From contig NZ_BJYA01000023.1 of the NCBI RefSeq assembly GCF_007991275.1, positions 1 through 40,220 of the forward strand: a stretch of DNA of 40,220 nucleotides. The letters are read 5' to 3'. The position numbers were made by a program, and so were the translations under genes. The notes below the pieces were generated by a model, which worked only from the letters and a program-made list of their open reading frames with translations, was not told the origin of the DNA and did not search any database. Shown piece after piece: positions 15,864 to 27,266 of the stretch. The DNA is from Alkalibacillus haloalkaliphilus. GTDB taxonomy: Bacteria > Bacillota > Bacilli > Bacillales > Alkalibacillaceae. Numbering within the stretch: position 1 is the stretch's first letter; every line of letters begins with the position of its first letter.

Positions 15864-17405
15864 CTACTTAATTAATTGTTTTATTAATAAAACAAATGCA
15901 ACTAATAAAACTAATGTTGTAACTAAACCAACAATAACAGAACTAGTTAGTGCTAATGCTAGATAACCAATAGTTGCTGAAACAGCTGCAGTTAATGCAT
16001 AAGGAATTTGAGTAATCACGTGGTCTATGTGATTAGACCCAGCACCTGTTGATGACAGTACAGACGTATCTGAAATTGGTGAGCAGTGATCACCGAATAC
16101 AGAACCTGCTAGCACAGCTGCTAATGCAGGAATGAGTAACCCTGGCTCAAGCGCAACAGCCATTGAACCTGCTATTGGTAACATTAAACCAAATGTTCCC
16201 CATGATGTTCCAGTTGCAAATGCCATAACACCAGCAACTAAGAAAATAATCAATGGTAAATAGGCAGCATCCAGGTTAGCTTCTTCAACTAATGAAACTA
16301 AATACTGATCTGTTCCAATTGCTTCTATAACAGACACAATCATCCACGCTAATACTAAAATGTATACAGCTGGAAGCATTGCTTTAATACCTTCCCAAGT
16401 AACTAAGAAAAAGTTCGTCTTCTCTCCTTGTTGGGCGAAATAGAATAACATCACAACTACGACTGAGAACGTACCACCTAGAACGAGTGATAAGTTAACA
16501 TCTGTATTGGCAAAGATCGAAACTAATGAGACTTCTTCTTCTGAAGCTTGAACACCCGTAACAATCATTGATGTCACAGTCGTTGCTAGTAAAACGAGAA
16601 TTGGAATTATTAAGTTGTATACTTTTCCATTAATATTTTCAATGACGCCACCTTTTAAGTCACCAGGTACATCTGCGTTATTCGGGTCAATAAGTTCACC
16701 TGTTTCTTGGGCGCGGTCCTCATGCTTTCTCATCGGCCCAAAGTCTAACTTAAAGTATATAGCTAAGAAAACTAAGACAATCGCTGCAATGGCATAAAAG
16801 TTATACGGAATCATTTGAATAAACGCTTCTAAAGCGCCAATATTCGTCAGCTCATGTGTTGCAATAATTGTAGCAATGATTCCAATGATATAAGCACCCC
16901 AACTTGAGATTGGTGTTAATACCGTAACAGGTGCTGATGTGGAATCAATCAAATAAGCTAATTTTGCGCGTGAGACATTTTTGCGGTCCGTTACTGGACG
17001 AGAAACTTGACCAATCGTTAAACTATTAAAGTAGTCATCAATGAATATTCCAAGACCTAAAAATCCTGTTGTATATTGAGAGCCTTTACGAGTTGTAATA
17101 CGTTTCACAGCCCAATTACCGAAAGCTTGTGCGCCTCCAGTAGCTGTTAAAAATGCTATTAAAATTCCAAGTAATAATAAGAAGGCGACTAATTGGAGAC
17201 TCCAAATATCCCATTCACCTTCCATAAAGAATAAATGTTGAAAAGAAAACCAGATTCTTTCAACAGTAGCTACAATATTGAAGCTTTCAACCATTAAAGC
17301 TCCAACAATAATTCCAGCCCCTAATGACAATAATACTTTACGAGTAAGTAATACTAGTAAGATCATCACTAATGGGGGAATTAATGACCAAATTGTTCCT
17401 TCCAT
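15864..17405 (-). CDS. lysW: NhaC-superfamily transporter under lysine riboswitch; probable lysine importer LysW
   Basis: This 513-residue, roughly 11-12-helix membrane protein belongs to the NhaC ion transporter superfamily (Na+/H+ antiporter-like). Family-typical segments are FIDDYFNSLTIGQVSRPV near 120-140, DSTSAPVTVLTPISSWGAY, FATGTSWGTFGLMLPIA and SVFGDHCSPISDTSVLSSTG. Homology alone would suggest Na+/H+ exchange. A complete lysine riboswitch with a terminator controls it, which matches the predicted lysine transporter LysW described by comparative genomics of lysine regulons. I therefore infer Na+- or H+-coupled lysine uptake. The start follows GGGAGGAAAT. It is monocistronic between its own promoter and terminator. 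Confidence 0.82.
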   Translation of the reverse strand: MEGTIWSLIPPLVMILLVLLTRKVLLSLGAGIIVGALMVESFNIVATVERIWFSFQHLFFMEGEWDIWSLQLVAFLLLLGILIAFLTATGGAQAFGNWAVKRITTRKGSQYTTGFLGLGIFIDDYFNSLTIGQVSRPVTDRKNVSRAKLAYLIDSTSAPVTVLTPISSWGAYIIGIIATIIATHELTNIGALEAFIQMIPYNFYAIAAIVLVFLAIYFKLDFGPMRKHEDRAQETGELIDPNNADVPGDLKGGVIENINGKVYNLIIPILVLLATTVTSMIVTGVQASEEEVSLVSIFANTDVNLSLVLGGTFSVVVVMLFYFAQQGEKTNFFLVTWEGIKAMLPAVYILVLAWMIVSVIEAIGTDQYLVSLVEEANLDAAYLPLIIFLVAGVMAFATGTSWGTFGLMLPIAGSMAVALEPGLLIPALAAVLAGSVFGDHCSPISDTSVLSSTGAGSNHIDHVITQIPYALTAAVSATIGYLALALTSSVIVGLVTTLVLLVAFVLLIKQLIK

Positions 17406-17487
17406 GTTTATTTCCTCCCTTTTTGTTTTTTCCGAGAATTCCGCTTCTCTTTACTATGCTCAAATACTAATTTTTAAGAGCAATAAA

Positions 17488-17521
17488 AAAAGTAATGATA
17501 GAGAAATCTACCATTACTTTT
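17488..17521 (-). terminator. Riboswitch-controlled transcription terminator
   Basis: A 15-bp stem (17488-17502 with 17507-17521, one G-U pair on the RNA) closes a 4-nt loop. On the minus strand it ends in TTTTTTTATT. It lies between the lysine aptamer and the lysW start. Confidence 0.9.
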
Positions 17522-17534
17522 GAAAGTCGGTTAT

Positions 17535-17715
17535 TTCTCGATCAGTAGCTCCCCGCTTCTCACGCGAGAGTGTACCCCTTGTTCAGAAATACACCAATAC
17601 TCAACTATTGACTAATTGAGTACTTCGGCACTTACCCCTTTCACATATGGTCTTCGTTGTCATCCTCACACATGTTAGTCATGATAAGCGCACCTCTACC
17701 TCATCGATCGATAAG
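17535..17715 (-). ncRNA. Lysine riboswitch (L box) aptamer
   Basis: The minus strand shows the L-box core: GATGAGGTAGAGGTGC at the 5' side, AAGTGCCGAAG in the centre (CTTCGGC on the plus strand at 17623-17629), and GGGGAGCTACTGATCGAG at the 3' side. The closing helix P1 is TCGATC/GATCGA (17711-17706 with 17543-17538), giving an aptamer of about 174 nt, the normal size. With the downstream terminator it should stop transcription when lysine is bound. Confidence 0.95.
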
Positions 17716-17748
17716 GTTATAAGTTTATTTGATTTTCACACAAGAGAT

Positions 17749-17777
17749 AATATATCATGCCTTACTACTCTTGTAAA
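17749..17777 (-). promoter_or_regulatory. Predicted promoter of the lysine riboswitch transcript
   Basis: TTTACA (17777-17772) and TATATT (17754-17749) on the minus strand are separated by 17 bp. The -35 element lies in the last codons of yunB. A weaker alternative is TTGTGT/TATAAC (17743-17716), but it would start inside helix P1. Confidence 0.65.
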
Positions 17778-18550
17778 TCCCTAAATGGGATAGAAACATT
17801 TGGAGAATCAGTAGCTCCTTGATTATAGAAATCAGGTACTTGCCCTTGAATAGCACCGACAAAGACTGGAACACTCGTTTCCACTTCTGTCGTTCGCGTT
17901 GCAAATGGAATTACAATTTGGACGTTTGCTTGAATATGAATGTCTAACTCGATTAAAGCGTTATTAATCCCATACTCTGTCACTCTTCTTTCAACATCAG
18001 ATTGCACATCACCGATTACTCTAAAGTGCACCGGTACTTGTGGTCCTAAGTTAGCAAGTAAAGCATTATTCGTCGCTTGACCGATTGGGATCCTCACAAT
18101 AGCGCGATGCTCTTCTACCGTATCTTCCTGTATTATAATATCATCATCTAAATCAAAGTTTAATGTGTCTTCTGGCGTGATTTCACCACGTTCAATTCGC
18201 TTTAAAAAGTTTTGTACACGAAATGTTGTATTACGCAAAACACGATTAATAACGACACTGTTCCAATTCATTGAAACAACATTGCCATTGTCATCTGTTT
18301 CAATATTAAGTAGATCATCAGCTGTCAAATCATCAGCAATACGTTTACTAACTGCTTCGTTAATCGCTTCTCGTGCGAATTGATTTGTTTTTGTTTCAGC
18401 AATTTCAATTAATGTTGGCTCAATACCACGATTAATAATCCATACAGATAAAATGATCGCCACTATAAATGATATGAAAGTCAACATGAGGATTTGACTA
18501 AACGTCTTTGGTTTTCTCCTGTTCCAAGTTCTCGGTTTGTATCGACGCAC
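17765..18550 (-). CDS. yunB: Sporulation protein YunB
   Basis: This roughly 261-residue protein has a basic N-terminus, one membrane anchor (residues 23-43) and a long extracytoplasmic domain with the YunB pattern (GIEPTLIEIAETKTNQFA, the repeated IxVRIPIGQATNNALLANLGP region, and IPFATRTTEVETSVPVFVGAIQG). In B. subtilis yunB is sigma-E dependent and needed for efficient sporulation; the molecular role is unknown. The start is GTG 18550, 7 nt after GAGGGGG, because a longer TTG frame would swallow that site. A CATATAGT sequence upstream resembles a sigma-E -10 element. The Shine-Dalgarno sequence is paired in a hairpin (18558-18595). Confidence 0.9.
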   Translation of the reverse strand: MRRYKPRTWNRRKPKTFSQILMLTFISFIVAIILSVWIINRGIEPTLIEIAETKTNQFAREAINEAVSKRIADDLTADDLLNIETDDNGNVVSMNWNSVVINRVLRNTTFRVQNFLKRIERGEITPEDTLNFDLDDDIIIQEDTVEEHRAIVRIPIGQATNNALLANLGPQVPVHFRVIGDVQSDVERRVTEYGINNALIELDIHIQANVQIVIPFATRTTEVETSVPVFVGAIQGQVPDFYNQGATDSPNVSIPFRDLQE

Positions 18551-18557
18551 GTAAAAA

Positions 18558-18595
18558 CCCCCTCTACCCAAACTATATGCTTTAGGTTAAGGGGG
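18558..18595 (-). promoter_or_regulatory. Hairpin that pairs the yunB ribosome binding site
   Basis: On the minus strand CCCCCT (18595-18590) pairs with AGGGGG (18563-18558), with an inner ACC/GGT. The second arm is the yunB Shine-Dalgarno sequence, followed by TTTTTAC and the GTG start. It could be a yunC terminator, a translation brake, or both. Confidence 0.5.
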
Positions 18596-18624
18596 CATGT
18601 ATAAATGTCGGAGGGCCTAACTAA

Positions 18625-18930
18625 TTATTTTAAAGAAAGTAACGCTTGCTTACCAATCATTCCTTCATACCATCCGTATTTTTCCTCAGAGTACTTCGTG
18701 ACCTTTTGTAAAGGGGCATATAATAACTCATCCCGATTACGAACTCCTACAGCACGCGCTGCGACAATTTGGCGGTCATGTAGTTTTTCATTTAGCAAAT
18801 CTACATCCAAAGCACCGCACATAATATACCCGATGTCATTCGAAATAATAAGTAAGTCTGTTTTAGGTAACTCGACGTGAGTGAAAGTAAAAGCGTGATC
18901 CTCAATCCATATTGGCTCCACGTGAATCAA
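18625..18930 (-). CDS. yunC: YunC family protein (DUF1805)
   Basis: This roughly 101-residue protein carries the DUF1805 signature (DLLIISNDIGYIMCGALDVDLLN, then IVAARAVGVRNRDELL). The cysteine in YIMCGALD is conserved in the family. No biochemical function is established. The start is a TTG at 18930, set by a strong AAGGAGG nine nt upstream and by the family N-terminus beginning MI-x3-PI. Two closer in-frame candidates (TTG 18939, GTG 18936) are too near the Shine-Dalgarno sequence. It lies between yunD and yunB as in B. subtilis. Confidence 0.88.
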   Translation of the reverse strand: MIHVEPIWIEDHAFTFTHVELPKTDLLIISNDIGYIMCGALDVDLLNEKLHDRQIVAARAVGVRNRDELLYAPLQKVTKYSEEKYGWYEGMIGKQALLSLK

Positions 18931-18978
18931 TGACACCAACCTCCTTCTCCTTATAGGTTATGATTGAAGAAAAAAAGA

Positions 18979-19013
18979 AGTGCCTGTCTATTTTTAGCTT
19001 TTAGACAAGCACT
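18979..19013 (-). terminator. Terminator overlapping the 3' end of yunD
   Basis: The stem AGTGC.TGTCTA (18979-18990) pairs with TAGACA.GCACT (19002-19013) with one mismatch. The yunD stop codon lies in the loop, and TTTTTTT follows on the minus strand. Confidence 0.82.
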
Positions 19014-20367
19014 CCTCTAATACATCACGTAGAAATTCTGGCATATAATATTTCTTCTCGTTAACCTTTGAAATCGGAGGTATAAGCCAAGGGAAAGAAA
19101 ACGTGTCAGCTGTTGCTAACGTATAATTTTTATTTGGATCAACCATTTCACCATCTAAATATACTTTTTGTATTTTATTAGAATAATAATTGTAATCAAA
19201 TGTGATATTTGAATAAATCATTTTGCCAATTACTTGTCCTCGAAAACCTAACCCTTTTAACTTAAAGTTAGTAAAACGTTCACTTTCAAAAAGCTTAATT
19301 GTCTCAATTAACTCCTCACCAGTTAACACCATTTTACAAGGATTCATTGGGTGTGGGCACCTTTCATGCACATGTTTCTTTGTCACTTCCCCAACATTAA
19401 AGCCTTGTAATAGTACTCCTGAATTTAGTGCAGCAGCATCTGCACCAGTCCAGTCTTTAAGTGTGTTCACAAACTTACTCATTATTTCACTTTCTTCAAA
19501 CCAACTGATCTCAAAAGGTTTTTTAAGGTTTGTAATCACTTGACTAAGCTGTTGATTGGCATATGATTCTAATTCATTTAAGTAATATACAGTTTCATCA
19601 TCAGTTGTTGCTGGAATCGGAATTGCTTCCCCGTACCCTTCTGATATTCGAGATTGAATATGGTCAATGACTAAATTAACGTAACCAAAAAAGCGCCCCT
19701 GCTTACCGACTGCATTAATCAGTGTACCATTTACTTCTTTCGCTTCTTCATAAAGGTGGTGAGTATGCCCCCCCAATATGACATCAACTGGATATGTTTC
19801 TGCAATTGTTTCATCATCGTACATCCCTAAATGCGACAAGACGACGATTAAATCGCATTCATTTCGTAATAATGGAATGTAATAATCTAACTCAACATAA
19901 GGGTCTGTTACATCCCAATTCAATTGCTCATAAAACTTTTTAAAAGGAGCAGTTAATCCGATGACACCTACTTTTGTTTGATTTGGAGTTGTGTAAATTT
20001 TATAAGGCTTTAACCAATAAGGACTAGTTATATCTGATGGCCTCAAATTAGCACAAACCACATCAAATTGTGCATCATCGTATAAATGATACAAATTGTC
20101 TTTCGGTAACGTAATGCCCTCATTATTGCCTAATGTAACAGCATGATAGTCAGCTTTATTTAAAAGCTTTACGTTAGCTTGGCCTAAAGTTGCTTCACTA
20201 ATTGGATGAACGCGATCCACATGATCACCATTATCAAGTAATAAGTAATACTCTCCATCAGCTTTATGTTCGTTTACTCTTTTATTAATAGAGTCCATTA
20301 TTTGAGGCCAATATTGAAAGTGGCTATGTAAGTCACTTGTAAAATATAGATGGATTTGTTCTTTCAT
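18994..20367 (-). CDS. yunD: Bifunctional metallophosphatase/5'-nucleotidase, YunD
   Basis: This 457-residue protein has an N-terminal calcineurin-like metallophosphoesterase domain (about 1-230) with motifs TSDLHSH, DNGDHVDR, TLGNNEG, LSHLG and GGHTHH, and a C-terminal 5'-nucleotidase domain (about 260-440) with SGVLLQGFNVG. It would hydrolyse nucleotides or a related phosphoester. The third motif has Asn-Asn instead of the common GNHE; I believe this is typical of the YunD branch. No signal peptide is visible, so it is cytosolic, unlike most 5'-nucleotidases of this class. The start lies 19 nt after the yunE stop, suggesting co-transcription with yunE. Confidence 0.9.
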   Translation of the reverse strand: MKEQIHLYFTSDLHSHFQYWPQIMDSINKRVNEHKADGEYYLLLDNGDHVDRVHPISEATLGQANVKLLNKADYHAVTLGNNEGITLPKDNLYHLYDDAQFDVVCANLRPSDITSPYWLKPYKIYTTPNQTKVGVIGLTAPFKKFYEQLNWDVTDPYVELDYYIPLLRNECDLIVVLSHLGMYDDETIAETYPVDVILGGHTHHLYEEAKEVNGTLINAVGKQGRFFGYVNLVIDHIQSRISEGYGEAIPIPATTDDETVYYLNELESYANQQLSQVITNLKKPFEISWFEESEIMSKFVNTLKDWTGADAAALNSGVLLQGFNVGEVTKKHVHERCPHPMNPCKMVLTGEELIETIKLFESERFTNFKLKGLGFRGQVIGKMIYSNITFDYNYYSNKIQKVYLDGEMVDPNKNYTLATADTFSFPWLIPPISKVNEKKYYMPEFLRDVLEECLSKS

Positions 20368-20386
20368 TCAGATTAATCTCCTTCAT

Positions 20387-21217
20387 TTAGAAAGACTGTA
20401 TTATTAATCTTATGCCGATTATAATCATAACAATTCTTAAAATCCACTCAATGACATTACTATTTAAGCGCTGGTTCACAACCGCTCCTAAATATCCACC
20501 AATCCATGCTCCAGGTATAGCAGCAAAAGTAAATGCCCATATGACATGCCCAGCTGCAATGTGTGCACTTGATGAAACGACACTTGAGAAGAAAATCATA
20601 AACATAGAAGTTGGCGCTGCAATATGTGCTGGGAAACCAAATAGCAAAATCATAGCTGGTACCATAAGTGATCCGCCACCTACGCCAAATAACCCAGACA
20701 TCATACCGACAAAGTAAGCAATAAATATACCTAAAATAGCGGAATAAGAATAGGTAGTACTTTTTCCATACAAATCAAACGTTCTTGTCACACGAAAACG
20801 ACCAGGATTTACATTAGGAAGTGTTGGCTCTTTCACTAGTTTCTTCTTAACAAAAAACATACTCACGACAACAAGCATGAGCATACCGAAATACAATTGA
20901 AAAGCATCAATATGTACAAACTGATTAATATAAACACCTGTTAAAGCACCAGGAATACTTCCAATTAAGAATAACGTCCCACTATAAACATCTACTCGTT
21001 TGCGTTTTAAAAATGTTAAAGTCGATGATAGTCCTGTGAAGATCATGACGATTAACGACATGGCAACTACATTTTGAGGTGTAACCCAAGAGAAGCTTTC
21101 ATTAAACTCAGCAAAAAATAATAAAACCGGAACAAAAATAACGCCCCCACCTAAACCAGCAATGCTGCCGACGAAAGCACTTAATAATCCGATTATAAAC
21201 ATTATGATAAAGACCAT
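20387..21217 (-). CDS. yunE: TauE/SafE family anion exporter-like membrane protein, YunE
   Basis: This 276-residue integral membrane protein has about eight hydrophobic segments in two related halves, each beginning with a Gly-rich motif (GSIAGLGGGVIFVPVLL near 17 and GMMSGLFGVGGGSLMVPAM near 171), which is typical of TauE/SafE (DUF81). Family members move sulfite, sulfoacetate or other organosulfur anions; the substrate here is unknown. The start follows AAGGG. It is the first gene of a probable yunE-yunD unit. Confidence 0.9.
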   Translation of the reverse strand: MVFIIMFIIGLLSAFVGSIAGLGGGVIFVPVLLFFAEFNESFSWVTPQNVVAMSLIVMIFTGLSSTLTFLKRKRVDVYSGTLFLIGSIPGALTGVYINQFVHIDAFQLYFGMLMLVVVSMFFVKKKLVKEPTLPNVNPGRFRVTRTFDLYGKSTTYSYSAILGIFIAYFVGMMSGLFGVGGGSLMVPAMILLFGFPAHIAAPTSMFMIFFSSVVSSSAHIAAGHVIWAFTFAAIPGAWIGGYLGAVVNQRLNSNVIEWILRIVMIIIGIRLIIQSF

Positions 21218-21302
21218 TATAATATCCCTTCATTCTTTGAAGATTAACAATGATGACATAAGAAGACTTTAAGTCCTTGATACTGCATTTAAAATAAAAA
21301 TC

Positions 21303-21322
21303 GCGCGAGGTGAACCTCACGC
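21303..21322 (-). terminator. Terminator downstream of the GRAM-like gene
   Basis: GCG.GAGG (21303-21310) pairs with CCTC.CGC (21315-21322) with one mismatch. On the minus strand a T-rich run (GATTTTTATTTT) follows. Confidence 0.65.
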
Positions 21323-21390
21323 CTATTATCATACCATATTATAAACTTAATAAACCAATATATTTTTTGGTTCCTTATATTAGAGTGATT

Positions 21391-21699
21391 TTAATCTTCA
21401 TTAGTTAATAAGCGATCAATTGCTTCCTTCCATTCACTTTTTTTATTGACGACAAAGTGGAAAGTTTCATTAGAATCTAAAACAATTTTTAACCCGTTTT
21501 TTACAAAGGGAATTTTTAAAAGTTTGCTTGCATAAAATTCAACCTTCACAATCTGATTAACATCAATAAAAACATCTTCTTTTTGAATGTTTGCTTTATG
21601 CGGTTTATGGATCAACTCTTTATTAGTTAAATATAGTTTTCCACCAACGGCTTCTTGACCTTTCCACAAATTAGCTAAACCTTCTTTTATACAATCAGT
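21391..21699 (-). CDS. GRAM-domain-like small protein
   Basis: This roughly 102-residue protein has the pattern of bacterial GRAM-like (PH-fold) proteins: EGLANLWKGQEAVGGKLYLTNKELIHKPHK, then VDVNQIVKVEF and GLKIVLDSNETFHFVV, with a C-terminal helix. Eukaryotic GRAM domains bind lipids; the role here is unknown. The start is a TTG at 21699, with GGGAG 9 nt upstream. The longer frame from TTG 21744 begins before the transcription start predicted from the promoter at 21746-21774, so it is unlikely. It lies just downstream of the suf terminator and has its own promoter. Confidence 0.65.
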   Translation of the reverse strand, partial: TDCIKEGLANLWKGQEAVGGKLYLTNKELIHKPHKANIQKEDVFIDVNQIVKVEFYASKLLKIPFVKNGLKIVLDSNETFHFVVNKKSEWKEAIDRLLTNED

Positions 21700-21745
21700 C
21701 AACCTTCCCCACTCCCTCGCAGCTACATACTTTCTATAATTCAAA

Positions 21746-21774
21746 ATTATATGGCATAAAAATTAGTATTACAA
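21746..21774 (-). promoter_or_regulatory. Predicted promoter of the GRAM-like gene
   Basis: TTGTAA (21774-21769) and TATAAT (21751-21746) on the minus strand are separated by 17 bp. The -35 element overlaps the T tract of the suf terminator. Confidence 0.7.
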
Positions 21775-21776
21775 AA

Positions 21777-21803
21777 AGAGGCGAACTTTAAAAGCTCGCC
21801 TCT
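21777..21803 (-). terminator. Terminator of the suf operon
   Basis: AGAGGCGAACTTT (21777-21789) pairs with AAAGCTCGCCTCT (21791-21803), one G-U in the RNA, followed by TTTTTG on the minus strand. Confidence 0.88.
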
Positions 21804-21818
21804 CACAATTGCTTGATA

Positions 21819-23216
21819 TTAACCGATTGAACCTTCCATTTCGAATTTAATTAGGCGGTTCATTTCTACAGCGTATTCCATCGGCAACTCTTTCGTAAAT
21901 GGCTCGATGAAGCCCATTACGATCATTTCAGTTGCTTCTTCTTCTGAAATACCACGGCTCATTAGATAGAATAACTGTTCCTCAGATACTTTAGAAACCT
22001 TCGCTTCGTGCTCTAATGAAATGTTTTCATTAAGAACTTCGTTGTAAGGAATTGTATCTGAAGTTGATTCGTTATCTAAGATTAACGTATCACATTCGAT
22101 ATTTGAACGTGCACCTTCTGCTTTCTTACCGAAGTGTACAATACCACGATACGTTACTTTACCACCTTGTTTAGAGATTGATTTAGAAACGATCGTTGAT
22201 GACGTATTCGGTGCTAAGTGGTGCATTTTCGCACCAGCATCTTGGTGCTGTCCTTTACCAGCTAATGCAATGGAAAGTGTCATACCACGTGCACCTTCAC
22301 CTTTTAGAAGCACTGCTGGATACTTCATCGTAAGTTTTGAACCTAAGTTACCGTCAACCCATTCCATCGTTGCATTTTCTCCAGCTGAAGCTCGCTTCGT
22401 AACTAAGTTATAAACGTTGTTTGCCCAGTTTTGGATTGTTGTGTAACGGCAATACGCATCTTTTTGTACGTAAATTTCAACAACTGCACTGTGTAGTGAG
22501 TTTGTTGTATAAACAGGTGCTGTACAACCTTCAACATAGTGTACTGATGCACCTTCATCTACAATAATTAGTGTACGCTCAAACTGTCCCATGTTCTCTG
22601 AGTTAATACGGAAGTAAGCCTGTAATGGCGTTTCTACTTTTGTATTTTTCGGAACATAGATGAATGAACCACCAGACCATACTGCAGAGTTTAATGCTGA
22701 GAACTTGTTATCAGATGGTGGAATAACTTTACCGAAATACTCACGGAAAAGTTCTTCGTTTTCTTGAAGTGCTGTGTCTGTATCTTTAAATACAACACCC
22801 ATATCTTCAAGCTCTTGCTCCATGTTGTGATATACAACTTCTGATTCGTACTGAGCTGATACACCAGCTAAGTACTTCTGTTCAGCTTCAGGGATCCCTA
22901 AACGGTCAAACGTTTGTTTAATCTCTTCAGGTACTTCATCCCAAGAACGCTCAGTTTGTTCAGATGGCTTAACGTAATAAGTGATTTCATCAAAATCTAA
23001 TTCGTTTAAGTCTCCACCCCATTGCGGCATAGGCATGCTGTGGAACTGTTCAAACGCTTTTAAGCGGAATTCTAACATCCATTCAGGTTCGTCCTTTTGT
23101 CGTGAAATTTCACGCACAACATTTTCTGTAAGGCCTCTTTCAGTACGGAAAATTGATACGTCACGATCATTAAAACCATACTTGTAATCACCGACTTCAG
23201 GTGCTTTCTTAGCCAT
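21819..23216 (-). CDS. sufB: Fe-S cluster scaffold subunit SufB
   Basis: This 465-residue SufB with SufC and SufD forms the SufBC2D scaffold on which Fe-S clusters are built. The family beta-helix core spans about 130-420, with conserved [33 protein letters not shown] and the C-terminal [25 protein letters not shown]. The start is ATG 23216, 8 nt after GGAGGG. The length from this start equals that of typical SufB; a longer frame adds 22 unrelated residues. It is the last gene of sufC-sufD-sufS-sufU-sufB, 37 nt after sufU. Confidence 0.97.
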   Translation of the reverse strand: MAKKAPEVGDYKYGFNDRDVSIFRTERGLTENVVREISRQKDEPEWMLEFRLKAFEQFHSMPMPQWGGDLNELDFDEITYYVKPSEQTERSWDEVPEEIKQTFDRLGIPEAEQKYLAGVSAQYESEVVYHNMEQELEDMGVVFKDTDTALQENEELFREYFGKVIPPSDNKFSALNSAVWSGGSFIYVPKNTKVETPLQAYFRINSENMGQFERTLIIVDEGASVHYVEGCTAPVYTTNSLHSAVVEIYVQKDAYCRYTTIQNWANNVYNLVTKRASAGENATMEWVDGNLGSKLTMKYPAVLLKGEGARGMTLSIALAGKGQHQDAGAKMHHLAPNTSSTIVSKSISKQGGKVTYRGIVHFGKKAEGARSNIECDTLILDNESTSDTIPYNEVLNENISLEHEAKVSKVSEEQLFYLMSRGISEEEATEMIVMGFIEPFTKELPMEYAVEMNRLIKFEMEGSIG

Positions 23217-23253
23217 ACTTTCACCCTCCTTCAAAGATTGTAAGCAAGAACCC

Positions 23254-26229
<2,976 letters not shown>

Positions 26230-26248
26230 TCGTTACCCTCCTATCGTG

Positions 26249-27034
26249 TTATGCTTTTTGGCCTACTGTTTCGTCGTCAATTCCTAGTTCTTCTTTAATC
26301 CAGTCATAACCTTCAGCTTCTAAGCGATGTGCTAGTTCTGGACCGCCAGATTTAACAACGCGACCTTGCATCATAACGTGTACGTGGTCTGGTGTAATGT
26401 AATCAAGTAAACGCTGATAGTGCGTAATGATTAAGCAACCAAATTTGTCATCACGCATTTGGTTAATACCTTGAGATACTACTTTTAACGCGTCGATGTC
26501 TAGACCAGAGTCAATTTCGTCTAAAACTCCGATTGCTGGCTTTAACATCATAAGCTGTAAAATTTCGTTACGCTTCTTCTCACCACCAGAGAAACCTTCG
26601 TTTAGGTAACGCTGTGCCATATTTTTATCGATTTCTAATGAATCCATTGTTGCGTCCATTTCTTTAATGAACTGCATTAATGGAATCTCATCGCCTTCTT
26701 CGCGTTGTGCGTTAATTGATGAACGTAAGAAATCAGAGTTTGTTACACCACTGATCTCACTTGGATATTGCATCGCTAGAAATAGACCAGCTTGAGCACG
26801 CTCATCAACTTCCATTTCTAATACATCTTCACCATCTAAAAGTACTTGACCTTTAGTTACTTCATACTTAGGGTGACCCATAATAGCACTAGCTAAAGTT
26901 GATTTACCTGTACCGTTCGGGCCCATTACCGCGTGGAATTCTCCACCATTAATTGTAAGGTTAACACCTTTTAAAATCTCTTCTCCTTCGATTTCAACAT
27001 GCAGATCTTTAATCTCTAAAGTTGATCCTGCCAT
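26249..27034 (-). CDS. sufC: Suf ABC-type ATPase SufC
   Basis: This 261-residue soluble ABC ATPase drives conformational change in the SufBC2D scaffold. Walker A GPNGTGKST is at 38-46. The signature loop is the SufC variant FSGGEKKRNEILQ, and Walker B is GVLDEIDSGLDID with the H-loop in LIITHYQRLL. The start follows TTGGAGG. It is the first gene of the operon. Its leader (27035-27157) contains a Fur-like half site and a 10-bp inverted repeat. Confidence 0.97.
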   Translation of the reverse strand: MAGSTLEIKDLHVEIEGEEILKGVNLTINGGEFHAVMGPNGTGKSTLASAIMGHPKYEVTKGQVLLDGEDVLEMEVDERAQAGLFLAMQYPSEISGVTNSDFLRSSINAQREEGDEIPLMQFIKEMDATMDSLEIDKNMAQRYLNEGFSGGEKKRNEILQLMMLKPAIGVLDEIDSGLDIDALKVVSQGINQMRDDKFGCLIITHYQRLLDYITPDHVHVMMQGRVVKSGGPELAHRLEAEGYDWIKEELGIDDETVGQKA

Positions 27035-27067
27035 TTGAATACCTCCAATTTCTATTAATTCAATGTC

Positions 27068-27145
27068 TGGTTATTCTCAAATTATTATCATTATTAGTTT
27101 AAAACATTTCCAAAGTATATTCAACTTATTCACTTAGAATAACCA
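27068..27145 (-). promoter_or_regulatory. suf leader: inverted repeat and Fur-like site
   Basis: TGGTTATTCT (27068-27077) and AGAATAACCA (27136-27145) are perfect 10-bp inverted repeats 58 nt apart. Beside the first arm, the minus strand reads TGATAATAATTTGAG, whose left half is a perfect Fur half site (TGATAAT-N-ATT). A second possible promoter, TTGAAT-17-TAAACT, lies between the arms. Confidence 0.4.
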
Positions 27146-27164
27146 ACCATTACCTACCTTCTCC

Positions 27165-27193
27165 ATTATAGTAAAAAATACGACGAATTTAAA
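27165..27193 (-). promoter_or_regulatory. Predicted main promoter of the suf operon
   Basis: TTTAAA (27193-27188) and a perfect TATAAT (27170-27165) on the minus strand are separated by 17 bp. The leader is about 120 nt. Confidence 0.6.
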
Positions 27194-27266
27194 CGAAAAC
27201 CGCTTTAATGCAACAAAACAGTTTATATAAATGAGAATTTCTTAAATAGTGGTTCTGTTAATGTCC

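Noticed and set aside
15864-17405. Malate/lactate antiporter MleN or plain NhaC as the function
   Set aside because: Homology allows it, but the dedicated lysine riboswitch and absence of malic enzyme or related genes make lysine transport the better inference.
17530-17715. T-box leader before the NhaC-family gene
   Set aside because: No T-box sequence (TGGNACCGCG) is present, while the lysine aptamer core and P1 helix are complete.
18605-18880. 91-residue open frame on the plus strand
   Set aside because: It is antisense to yunC, whose family match and Shine-Dalgarno sequence are clear.
22981-23187. 68-residue plus-strand frame
   Set aside because: It is the antisense shadow of the start of sufB and has no ribosome binding site.
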